In this document: piece by piece, positions 9,539 to 17,529 of the stretch
Layout of the letters: each line of letters starts with the position of its first letter
How positions within the stretch are numbered: position 1 is the first letter of the stretch
Assembly: GCA_002261195.1 (NCBI GenBank)
Contig: MVBO01000202.1
Location: 1 to 20,617, forward strand
Source: Bifiguratus adelaidae
Taxonomy: Eukaryota > Mucoromycota > Endogonomycetes > Endogonales
Direction: 5' to 3'
DNA length: 20,617 nt
Notes under the pieces: generated by a model
Database searches by the model: none
Told to the model about the DNA's origin: nothing
Seen by the model: the letters and a program-made list of their open reading frames with translations, nothing else
Program-made: the position numbers and the translations under genes

Positions 9539-10261
9539 ATGGGCAACACTTTCTCTACGCCAGATGGAGTCCCTGAAGCTCCTTTGGAAGCTCAAACAGA
9601 GTCTCCAATCGTAATTACGGACGCCCGGTTCGTGATATCCAAGCCTGTCACCCTTTCGATTCAAACAGGCGTTCACCACAGTAAAGATAACCTTTACGTC
9701 TCGGACGTCGCAACAGATAGCCAATACTTTCGATGCGAGTCTGCGTTTACTCGAACGTCATGCTTTCGAACGCTCTACGACGCCAACGACGCTTGCATTA
9801 TAGCAAGCCATCCCCACGATATCAACGGCAAGACGTACCAGTTCTTTCTCGGAGGAGACCCAACCGCGTCAGCTGTAGCCGAAGCGAACACAGAAAAGTT
9901 GGATTTTGAGCACATGCTTTTCATGTGTCAAATCAGTACGCCGTCGGGTAACGTCTTCCTCTTTGTCGACGGTAATTGGCGAAAAAAGAATGCGTCCGTT
10001 TACCTCAACAAATTACACGATCACACGCTGGATCACGAGATCAAGGATCTTTCGATACCGATTGCGAGAATTCGGCCTGCCCAAGGTTCGTCCAAAGGGA
10101 AACCGTATTGGGTGGACATCGCGGCCGGAATCGACATTGCTATGATCACCGCGTTATGCGTTACTCTAGATGGCCGCTTACAAACAGCTATTCTACAGAA
10201 TAAGGCTGCTCAGACACGCTCAAAAGTCATGGCTCATGGTGTACCCGGAAGAACATCATAG
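9539..10261 (+). CDS. LURP-one-related protein, copy 4 (inverted member)
   Basis: 240 residues beginning MGNTFS (Gly2, Ser6). It is the only plus-strand member. LOR landmarks in order: PIVITDARFVISKPVTLSIQTG near 22-43, YVSDVATDSQYFRCES, CFRTLYDANDACII, DINGKTYQFF, VDGNWRKKNASVYL, PIARIRPA and the closing helix VDIAAGIDIAMITALCVTLDG (192-212), then a 28-residue basic tail. It is closely related to copies 3, 5, 6 and 7, so its orientation reflects a local inversion or an inverted duplication. It shares a 349-bp divergent promoter region with copy 3. No intron is needed. Confidence 0.88.
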   Translation: MGNTFSTPDGVPEAPLEAQTESPIVITDARFVISKPVTLSIQTGVHHSKDNLYVSDVATDSQYFRCESAFTRTSCFRTLYDANDACIIASHPHDINGKTYQFFLGGDPTASAVAEANTEKLDFEHMLFMCQISTPSGNVFLFVDGNWRKKNASVYLNKLHDHTLDHEIKDLSIPIARIRPAQGSSKGKPYWVDIAAGIDIAMITALCVTLDGRLQTAILQNKAAQTRSKVMAHGVPGRTS

Positions 10262-10489
10262 ATTCCATTTCGCGCAATGCACTCGGGCGAACTATGGCTT
10301 TCTACAAATACTGAAGTCTGATGATTGGTATATACTTGTATAATTGGACAGGGATGTTATAATGCTATACTAATACAACGATTGCGCTTGCGCTAGTCAC
10401 CGAACGGTCCCGTTTTCGCGAATCAGGTCCGTGTGATAGTAAGCTTCCTTCTTCTGTCGAAGCAGACTAAATGTTCAGCTCTAGCCTGC

Positions 10490-11199
10490 TTAGGTGCTGC
10501 TGGAGTTGAAAGCCACGTGGGACGACAACACTGCTGCGTCCGTTTTAATGCTTTGTGCTCTTGCGAGCGATTGACCATCCAGTGTCATACACAGCGCGGT
10601 AATCATTGCAATATCCACACCGGCCGGTTTATGGATGCGAATAGTGACTTTTCGTTGCCTTGAAACCTTTATCTGTGGACCGTGCACACGCAATGGCGGT
10701 AGACTGATTCATGGTGTCCTCGCTTAAGGGTCTATCCGCAGGATCAGCTGGAACGCGATAAATGTAGGCATCCTTTTTTGCGCGTCAGTTGCGTTCAAGG
10801 TTTGTGATCTGAGAAAGCTTTGATCTGGCAAGCGAAGAGGATGTCGTTGAAAAGCAGCTTGATGGCAGATGGCTCCGCGACGCATGGCGCCGTCGTATCA
10901 CCCGCAATGAAATACTAGTAAACCTAGCCGGTTGCATCCTTTGGTTAACTCTCTAATACGCATGCATCACTAGCATCATAAAATCTCCGTATGGAGTTGT
11001 TTATGGTGAAGGAGGTTGTACAATTGAAGTATTGGCCCGAGGTTGTCACGTCGGATACCGAGAGGGCATGTGTTCCGGTTGGAACGGAGAGCGTTATTGG
11101 TTTTGCAAGCGCGTACCGCGACTCTGTAGCTACGATAGGAGAGTTGATTTGCGAGGTCAAAGGCTCGCTGGCGCTGGGTATTGACGTCCTGTTTCCCAT
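10490..11199 (-). pseudogene. LURP-one-related protein, copy 5, decayed
   Basis: It starts MGNRTS at 11199 and keeps the N-terminal half well: PIVATESRYALAKPITLSV, SVSDVTTSGQYFNC and RRFYDASDACVLES. A stop then follows at 10947-10945. Beyond it the minus strand still shows YFIAGDTTAP, LLFNDILFACQIKAFSD, STAIACARS and the closing helix PAGVDIAMITALCMTLDG, but these are separated by several further stops and at least one frame change. It belongs to the same block as copies 3, 4, 6 and 7. It is a dead host gene copy, older than the frameshift in copy 3. Confidence 0.8.
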
Positions 11200-11552
11200 G
11201 ATGGAGCGCGATATATCTCGGTGGAAAGAGAACGCTCTCAAAGCTTCCTGTCACGCTCTCTTACATTTACATCCTCCTCGTGTAACGACGTTTTCCCTGA
11301 GGACACAACATCCACCTTGACGTCCGGACCAATCCGGGGGAGTACAGATTTAGACTAGTTGACCAAGACGACCACATTGTATCACCGAAACAGCCATCCG
11401 CTTCTGGCTGGCCTTTGGCGTCCTGAATTAGTTATAGAACTATTTGCGATTTGCTGCGCCTTTGCCTATTCCTTCTTACACATCGCGGTTGTCATCCTGT
11501 CACAGTTCGACGAGTCGACCGACCAAGGCACCAGCATTCCATAACACTTCTT

Positions 11553-12168
11553 TTATTTAAGACTCTTCCTTAAACATGTTTTGTTATTGAACGCATTTAT
11601 TACATTGCAATGCAAAGGATCTATTAGTCGAGCTATTGGATGTTTAGTTCCATATGGTACTACATAGAGATTTCCTTCTTCGTCCGTATTCACAAATGTG
11701 CCATAAGGCAAAGTGCTTGTGAAGTTTTGGATTTCTTCATGTGTAGAAGTTGTGGCAGATTGTTAGCAGATTGAGCCATTACCTCTTGAAGCTGCTTGCA
11801 AATCGGCATGAGTATCGTTGAGGCGAGTTTGCTGGTCGATATTTTCGAATTCATTGGCCTTAGCAGCGTCGATCTCCATTTGGCCATGCTAATGCTGAGC
11901 GATACCCTCGGCTCTTGCGGTCTTGGAGACGAGTCTGACCGTTTCAGCTTTGACGGCATCTTTATCTCGTCCTCTTGGCCGATGGCTTCATAAGCAACTC
12001 ATTTCTCCACGCCACCGGGTCCGACTCCAGCGCCAGCGCCAGTGGTACGTACACCTCCGGTAAGAGGCAAACCACCGTCTCCAAGGTGTTGTTCACTTCT
12101 GGTAGTAGCAGTTGACTGGTTCCAGTTGGATCAGCGGCAGAGTTGACTATAGGTTGGTTTGGATTCAT
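11553..12168 (-). pseudogene. Decayed duplicate of the left-edge gene
   Basis: From ATG 12168 the minus strand repeats the start of the gene at 1-183 (MNPNQPIVNSAADP versus MNPNQPVVNSAADP). The upstream DNA also matches (GTGTATACAAG next to the start, then AGCGA-CAAG further out). An internal segment of about 90 bp is missing: the copy jumps from the first GATCCAA to the second, which shifts the frame. After the jump the matching frame reads SNWNQSTATT, then a Gly-rich piece (GGVRTTGAGAGVGPGG) and a stop. Further frames show a polar helical piece (QMEIDAAKANEFENIDQQT) and LPYGTFVNTDEEGNLYVVPYG, with two more in-frame stops, before a TAA at 11553-11555. It is a DNA-level copy because it includes upstream sequence. 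The true end is uncertain. Confidence 0.7.
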
Positions 12169-12390
12169 TGTGTATACAAGAATAAGAAGCTTCTCGCGGG
12201 CAATGAAAATGCGGAGCGACTCAAGCTTTCAATCTGGGAATTGCCTGGAACAACGTGAAAGTGATGGAATATGGTCACGGTGAGGCATACCCAATCCCAG
12301 AGATTATCTCGCGATATCCGTAATCATGCTATCTACATTGGCTACATGTACAATGATGGATCGAGGGGTAACTCTCACTCGTGGCAACCT

Positions 12391-13083
12391 CTAAGGATGG
12401 CCCTTAGTCCGCAGGGCAGGATTATTATCGGCCATCGTTGCGTTGAGTCGCCCATCTACCGTCATACACAGTGCGGTGATGAGGGCAATGTCTACACCGG
12501 GAGAGATGTCAACCAAATAATGACGACTCTTGACCAAAATTTCTGTCGATGGATGAATGAGAGCGATAGGTATAGACTGATTCAGGGTGTCTTCGGTCAC
12601 GGGCAAATGTTCCCGATTCTTCGGGATGAGATAGATTGTACCCTTCTTTTTGCGCCAGTCACCGTGAAGCACGAGAAGAACGTTGCCGAAGGTTGCTTTA
12701 CCATCACATTTGAACAAAATGTGATCAAAGAGTAACTTGCCCGTAGAAGCTTCAGCAACACATGGCGCAGACGAATCTCCGGCGGTGAAGAACTTGTACG
12801 TCTTTCCGTTTGTATCTTGCGGTTGACTGGACAAGACACAAGTTTCGGACGCATCGTACAGGAATCGGAAGCAGGAGCTGTGTGCCATGCGTGATACGCA
12901 TTTGAAGTACTGCCCGGAGGTAGCAACATCTGAAACGTACAGGTGTCTGTCATAGCCGGTCTGAATCAACAGTGTCACTGGGTCGGACAGCACGTAACGC
13001 CTGTCGGTTGCGATGATAGGGTTATCAGCCTGAGAAATCGGAATTCTTACAGGCTGACTGTGTTTTGTGGTGTTATTTCCCAT
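12391..13083 (-). CDS. LURP-one-related protein, copy 6
   Basis: 230 residues beginning MGNNTT (Gly2, Thr6), the only member with Thr rather than Ser at position 6. Order of landmarks: PIIATDRRYVLSDPVTLLIQ, LYVSDVATSGQYFKC, CFRFLYDASETCVLSSQPQ, NGKTYKFF, LLFDHILFKC, HGDWRKKKGTIYL, PIALIHPS and the closing helix VDISPGVDIALITALCMTVDG (191-211), then a 19-residue tail. The frame is clean with no intron. The nearest TATA-like element is a weak CATATTCC about 40 nt upstream. GTGTCAC at 13245-13251 lies further upstream. Confidence 0.87.
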   Translation of the reverse strand: MGNNTTKHSQPVRIPISQADNPIIATDRRYVLSDPVTLLIQTGYDRHLYVSDVATSGQYFKCVSRMAHSSCFRFLYDASETCVLSSQPQDTNGKTYKFFTAGDSSAPCVAEASTGKLLFDHILFKCDGKATFGNVLLVLHGDWRKKKGTIYLIPKNREHLPVTEDTLNQSIPIALIHPSTEILVKSRHYLVDISPGVDIALITALCMTVDGRLNATMADNNPALRTKGHP

Positions 13084-13531
13084 TCAACAGGATAGAAGGT
13101 AGGATAGACTCGATAAAGGAATATGCCCATACTCTTCGCTCCCTCTGTCCACCTAAGCATTCTCGTGCGACGGAGTAACTCCGTTCGGCGTCATTTATGT
13201 CACACGCGAATGAGCCTCTCTCCGAGTTATGTTTTTCCGTGGTCGTGTCACACCAGTTCGGACCGAAGGGCATCACCGACGACTTGGCATTCTTTGGACC
13301 TCAGACATCCTATAATGCCCCGCTGGACATGTGCTGACAGAAAACTTCCGAGCGAACAATTGTGCAATGCCAAAGATCATACATTGTCGAATGGCGCTCA
13401 TGACAAACTCTTGTTTACCCACGATTCGACTTATTTACACACCATCTACCACTAACATACACTAACTGATCGAATTGCAGGACATGAAGGGTTAAGCCAC
13501 CTTCATTACGTTTTCGGACAATGTCATGCAT

Positions 13532-14230
13532 CTAATAGCCTTGCGCATGTGAATAACTGCCAGAAGCCATCTCGCTCTGTTTCATGGTCGCAATTAAACG
13601 GCCATCCAATGTCATGCATAGCGCCGTGATCATGGTGATGTCGACCCCAGCCGCAACGTCGATAAAGTAATGACCTTTTTTCGTCGGCAGCGGCACGGCT
13701 GGCCGAACACGCGCTATCCGTATGGACATGTTCATGATTTCTGGGCTCAATCGTAAATGTTGAATGTGATCGGGAACGAGGTAGATGGATGCATGCTTCT
13801 TGCGCCAATTGCCTTTTAGAAAGATGAAGAAGTGGCGTGAAAATGTCTTGATTTGACATTTGAAAAGAATGTCCTCAAACAGCAGCCTATCTGTGTAGGC
13901 ATCCGCCGCGGCTGGAGCGTTTGAGTCTCCCGCTATAAAGTACTTGTAGGTCTTGCCATCGGTATCTTGAGGCTGACTGGCCAAAACACAGACATCGGAG
14001 GCGTCATAGAAGCTCCGAAAGCAGCTATTTACGGTGAACGATGATTTGCACGTAAAATATTGTTCGGAGGTCGAAGCATCCGAAACATGTAGGTCCTGCC
14101 AGCCATGTTGTACAGAGAGAGTGATAGGCTTGGTTAATACATAGCGTGAGTCCGTGACGACAATAGGAGTGTCGGTTTGCGAAGTCAAAGCCGGTTGCGA
14201 AAGCTCTGGCTTGGACGAGAGGTTGCCCAT
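13532..14230 (-). CDS. LURP-one-related protein, copy 7
   Basis: 232 residues beginning MGNLSSKPE (Gly2, Ser6, Lys7). The frame stays open upstream to an ATG at 14263, but that ATG overlaps the TATA element (TCTATAAATG), so the conserved MGN at 14230 must be the start. Landmarks: PIVVTDSRYVLTKPITLSVQ, LHVSDASTSEQYFTC, CFRSFYDASDVCVLASQPQ, DGKTYKYFIAGDS, LLFEDILFKCQI, GNWRKKHASIYLV, RIARVRPA and the helix VDITMITALCMTLDG ending near 210. It is very similar to copies 3-6. GTGACAC occurs at 14337-14343 upstream. Confidence 0.88.
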   Translation of the reverse strand: MGNLSSKPELSQPALTSQTDTPIVVTDSRYVLTKPITLSVQHGWQDLHVSDASTSEQYFTCKSSFTVNSCFRSFYDASDVCVLASQPQDTDGKTYKYFIAGDSNAPAAADAYTDRLLFEDILFKCQIKTFSRHFFIFLKGNWRKKHASIYLVPDHIQHLRLSPEIMNMSIRIARVRPAVPLPTKKGHYFIDVAAGVDITMITALCMTLDGRLIATMKQSEMASGSYSHAQGY

Positions 14231-14262
14231 CCTGACCCCATCCAACGTACCGAGACAAGACA

Positions 14263-14268
14263 TTTATA
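14263..14268 (-). promoter_or_regulatory. TATA element of copy 7
   Basis: TCTATAAATG on the minus strand; the TATA starts 38 nt before the ATG at 14230. It overlaps and so excludes an upstream in-frame ATG at 14263. Confidence 0.55.
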
Positions 14269-14402
14269 GATTTGTTTTTTTCAACCTCCCGTGTCTGTGC
14301 CACTCTGTCGATCTCCCCTTCGGCCAATACCCTCATGTGACACCCGGGTTCCACCGTTCAGCTTCAGGACACAAATTCATCACAGCCAATGTTGAGGAAT
14401 AA

Positions 14403-15527
14403 CCTGGGGTAAGTGTTCATAATTGCTATTGGCTGGATCGGTAAAGTATGTTGTTAGGAGCGCTCCCCTAGCCATCATTCACGCGACATGAACATGTGCT
14501 CAACCTTGAATGTTGTAGAGGATGTACCATAGGTACCGTGGTCCACGCGGATAGTATTTATAGCTTTGAAGGCCGTATAAGGTTGCTCAACCCCAATTTT
14601 AAATCCTTACGGGATTGGCATTCATCACGCTGGTTGAACATGGTACGTCAAGTGACCCAGATGGTACTGATGTCATAAGGGCTCAAGCCACGAGGGTGTC
14701 CTTATTTTCCCCTTACTTAGCGTACATGACGTCGGTAGAAGGGTGTATATTCTTCCATCTTTGGTGGCACAAACCACCAACCCCTTCTCCAGGGAAGGAA
14801 CCATGTGGCTGAGGGGGGGCAGTCGCGTAAACCCATGACGTTGTGTCAGCTAAAGTGGGACCTCTGGGACCCAAAGGACCCGAATACGTTGCGTAACGCG
14901 ACCCCACTGGATTTGGCGATACTCGCCTTTGCTTTTAACGTCTCTGAGGCTGCCGAAGGGGAAGAATGTCAGTGTATATCATTTGAAGCATTATGGGCCG
15001 GCTATTGTCAGGCAATGAGTAGCGAATTAAAGGGAAAGATGTCTATCATGTTCCGATAAACCATTTCGATGTATCGAACGCTGCAGCTATGCACATGTTG
15101 GTTTTCGTGCGTTGAAAGGTAATTTTCCATGTGAACATCTTGAATCTGCTGTTGGCGTGGTCGTGGTCGTGGTCGACGCAAAGGTTCTTTCTGCTGCTTG
15201 AACGTGAGCGTGGCCGCCGACAGACCTGCGCGCCCAACTTGAGTCACGCCCTTGGGGCTGTCAGCCAGCGACAAGTAGTCACTGTACAGGGACAAGCCGA
15301 AAGCAAGCTTTATGTACACATACAACAACATTTGGCTCCCAAAAAGACGCGTCGCTGGTAGGCAAGATTATATACAATTCTGATCCAGGCTTCGAGTCCA
15401 AATGATTCTTCTCGACGTAACCTTGTGCTAACGTGCACTTGTGATTGAGCACAGACCTGTGTATAATGCGTCACATAACCTGGCCAAGCCCTACATGAAT
15501 GTCTGCCGGAATGATCCGCGACGATTT
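14403..15527. other. Gap between the two main LOR blocks
   Basis: About 1.1 kb between the promoter of copy 7 and the stop of copy 8. I see no LOR remnants here. It holds a 10-bp palindrome GGAGCGCTCC (14457-14466), a short hexamer repeat of GTGGTC type near 15160-15175, and one small plus-strand open frame with plausible coding composition (14835-15059), listed separately. A minus-strand frame crossing the same area (15008-15331) has Arg-Pro repeats that come directly from the hexamer repeat, and I do not regard it as a gene. Confidence 0.5.
14835..15059 (+). CDS. Small uncertain open frame
   Basis: From ATG 14835 this gives 74 residues starting MTLCQLKWDLWDPKDPN and containing a hydrophobic stretch TPLDLAILAFAFNVSEAA and an aromatic piece FEALWAGYCQAM. 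The composition is protein-like, with ordinary codon choice, acidic residues and no low complexity. There is no recognised domain, no paralogue in the window and no clear promoter element. It could be a small gene, an exon, a relic or chance. Confidence 0.22.
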   Translation: MTLCQLKWDLWDPKDPNTLRNATPLDLAILAFAFNVSEAAEGEECQCISFEALWAGYCQAMSSELKGKMSIMFR

Positions 15528-16238
15528 TCAATTCATCATCGTAGAAGAACCCAGCATGGACCATCCCTCTGCGATGGCCGTCGTCATATTCTCGTTACGC
15601 TTGTATTGAAGATTCAACATCTCTGCTTCCGTCGCCTCGCACAATGCCACGATAAACGCTGTATCCACAGATGCAGCCACATCCAGAAAGTATGGCCTTG
15701 TACGTGAGCTCTTAGTTGTCGTTGCCGATCTGATTCGGGCAATGAATATTTTCTCCTTTGGCAGATCATGGGTGTCTGTTTCTAGCCAGACGATGGCGTC
15801 CTTGCCAAGCCAATCGCCGTCCAGAGTGACTGCATGTTGGTTGCCATCCATCTCCTCTGATGGCAACTTTGCTGTCGCTGTAACTTTTTGAGCCAAATCT
15901 CGCCAATCAAACGACATTTCGAACAGATCATTTGCATCGGGTCCTCTAAAATGATAACGCGTATCATAAGCCCCGCTCCGGTCAAAGAACAAGATAGGTT
16001 TGCTCTTGTGGTCGGTGAGGAGCCTCCTGTATTGATCTTTCTGACCAATATCTTTGAATTTGTAGTAGGCAATTGCGGATAGCGCTTCCGTCACGTCCAT
16101 CTGTTTCGGACTGCCACTTGCTAGCTGGAAGGTGCATGGTTTGACGGATATGTAGCGAGGATCCGTCACAATCAGAGGTGTCTGTGGAGAAGTAAGCGGT
16201 GTAGTATTGTGTTGCGCTTTGGATACTGAGGTACCCAT
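15528..16238 (-). CDS. LURP-one-related protein, copy 8
   Basis: 236 residues beginning MGTSVSKAQ (Gly2, Ser6, Lys7). It opens the second block of the array. LOR landmarks: PLIVTDPRYISVKPCTFQLA, VTEALSAIAYYKFKDIG, YRRLLTDHKSKPILFFDRSG, FEMSFDWRDLAQ, LDGDWLGKDAIVWLE, FIARIRSA and the closing helix FLDVAASVDTAFIVALCEAT (184-203), then a polar tail ending in Met-Met-Asn. It shares the FDWRDL/FDATIQGYW-type mid segment and the GxW-KDAI strand with copies 9 and 10. A TATA element lies 40 nt before the ATG, and ACATGACTT 113 bp before it. Confidence 0.87.
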   Translation of the reverse strand: MGTSVSKAQHNTTPLTSPQTPLIVTDPRYISVKPCTFQLASGSPKQMDVTEALSAIAYYKFKDIGQKDQYRRLLTDHKSKPILFFDRSGAYDTRYHFRGPDANDLFEMSFDWRDLAQKVTATAKLPSEEMDGNQHAVTLDGDWLGKDAIVWLETDTHDLPKEKIFIARIRSATTTKSSRTRPYFLDVAASVDTAFIVALCEATEAEMLNLQYKRNENMTTAIAEGWSMLGSSTMMN

Positions 16239-16272
16239 TATCGTAAAAGTGGTTTTTGGTTACCAAGCAGCG

Positions 16273-16278
16273 TTTATA
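16273..16278 (-). promoter_or_regulatory. TATA element of copy 8
   Basis: CATATAAACG on the minus strand; the TATA starts 40 nt before the ATG at 16238. Confidence 0.5.
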
Positions 16279-16350
16279 TGGATCCAAGTGCAAGGCCCGT
16301 CATCGTTGCACAAGGGGATGAGGCAATCGCGGTGTTCCAAGCCACGTAAC

Positions 16351-16359
16351 ACATGACTT
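16351..16359. promoter_or_regulatory. ACATGACTT motif upstream of copy 8
   Basis: This 9-mer also occurs upstream of copy 1 (7094-7102) and twice, as an inverted pair, upstream of copy 9 (17341-17349 and 17380-17388). It is a candidate activator site; no factor is assigned. Confidence 0.35.
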
Positions 16360-16503
16360 GGTCATCCAGTGAGGTAAAGAGGGCGGTATCAATTATTGTA
16401 AAAGGATCCGGCATTCAACTAAGTACACCTTCCAACAGTATCAAACTATTATTTCCAATCAATCTCAATACATCATAGGTTTGCATTTTACATGAATGAG
16501 GTA

Positions 16504-17253
16504 TCAAAAAGCCGAAGGAGGCGTCGCTACAGACATACCCGAACCCATTGCCATGATAGACGCTCTTCCCTGCCATTTTTCATCAATGCGTGCGTTTTCT
16601 CTCTCGATCATGATGTCGTCGATCATTGCGCAAACACCAATCATCAAGGCTGTATCCACGCCGGCGGCCACGTCCAGAAAGTAATCACCTCTCCGCGTAT
16701 GTGGTTCTTTTTTCACAGGCCGAACACGGGCAATGGTGAACCTTGTTGTGGGACGAGCGTCACCACAGTCTGATGACTGTAAGGGATATTCCAAACAGAT
16801 AATTGCATCCTTGAGAGACCAGGTGCCTTCCACCGTTGCCCGAATGGCATGTTCTGCACCGTCCGCCTCCTGGCAAAGCAACGTCATGCTGGATAGGATG
16901 GGCCAATAACCTTGAATGGTCGCGTCAAACAATTCCTTGTCCGGACGAGCCGCACCTTTGGCGCGATAGTGAGCGTCACGAACGCCGCCAGTTCGTTCGA
17001 TGGTCAAGATGGACGTATCCTCGCCGTCCAAGAGTTCCCGCTCGTACGAAGAGAACGATCCCAAACCTCTGAACCTATAGCATATCTTGCCTGTTCCAGC
17101 TTCCGTGATGGTAATCAGGCGTGCATCTTTGCGTGTTATGTAAAAGGTGGTGTTTGTATGAGAGACGAATTGAGGATGTGTAACGACGAGCGGATTTGGT
17201 AGCGCATGAAGACTTATCGTGTCGTACTTTGGTTTAGATACCGTTCCACCCAT
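16504..17253 (-). CDS. LURP-one-related protein, copy 9
   Basis: 249 residues beginning MGGTVSKPK (Gly2, Ser6, Lys7). The frame is open for 20 codons upstream, but without an ATG and across the TATA element, so 17253 is the start. Landmarks: PLVVTHPQFVSHTNTTFYI, ITEAGTGKICYRFRGLGS, YERELLDGEDTSILTIERTG, FDATIQGYWPI, VEGTWSLKDAIICLE, FTIARVRPVKK and the closing helix FLDVAAGVDTALMIGVCAMIDD (192-213), then a charged tail. Relatives are copies 8, 10 and 11. The gene reads cleanly with no intron. Confidence 0.88.
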   Translation of the reverse strand: MGGTVSKPKYDTISLHALPNPLVVTHPQFVSHTNTTFYITRKDARLITITEAGTGKICYRFRGLGSFSSYERELLDGEDTSILTIERTGGVRDAHYRAKGAARPDKELFDATIQGYWPILSSMTLLCQEADGAEHAIRATVEGTWSLKDAIICLEYPLQSSDCGDARPTTRFTIARVRPVKKEPHTRRGDYFLDVAAGVDTALMIGVCAMIDDIMIERENARIDEKWQGRASIMAMGSGMSVATPPSAF

Positions 17254-17293
17254 GCTCTCGTATTGATGACTCCGGCGCTGGTTGTAGTCACCC

Positions 17294-17299
17294 TTTATA
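17294..17299 (-). promoter_or_regulatory. TATA element of copy 9
   Basis: AAATATAAAGGG on the minus strand; the TATA starts 46 nt before the ATG at 17253 and fixes that start. Confidence 0.55.
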
Positions 17300-17340
17300 T
17301 TTACGTCCGCCAAGCGCGGCTATGTGGTCTGAGCCTTCTC

Positions 17341-17388
17341 ACATGACTTTTGACGTTGTACAAGTCTTCGGAGGGAACAAAGTCATGT
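17341..17388. promoter_or_regulatory. Inverted pair of ACATGACTT motifs upstream of copy 9
   Basis: ACATGACTT (17341-17349) and its reverse complement AAGTCATGT (17380-17388) lie 30 bp apart, some 90-135 bp before the ATG of copy 9. The same 9-mer precedes copies 1 and 8. The arrangement suggests paired binding sites, by inference only. Confidence 0.4.
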
Positions 17389-17529
17389 CTCCGCATCCCT
17401 TCAGATTAGGCAAAGTCTGATCCCGCATCAATGGCGTTCATCGTCATCCCTATTTCGTTTGCTTCTATTACAGGAAAGTATACACTAAGCTACATGTTGG
17501 GCATTGGTCAGCACACATCGGATACTGTT

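Noticed and set aside
14457-14466. Palindrome GGAGCGCTCC as a regulatory site or attachment site
   Set aside because: A single 10-bp palindrome with no second copy seen and no nearby gene start to support a function.
15008-15331. Minus-strand frame with Arg-Pro repeats
   Set aside because: The repeats come from a simple GTGGTC-type hexamer tract. There is no domain, and it overlaps another weak frame.
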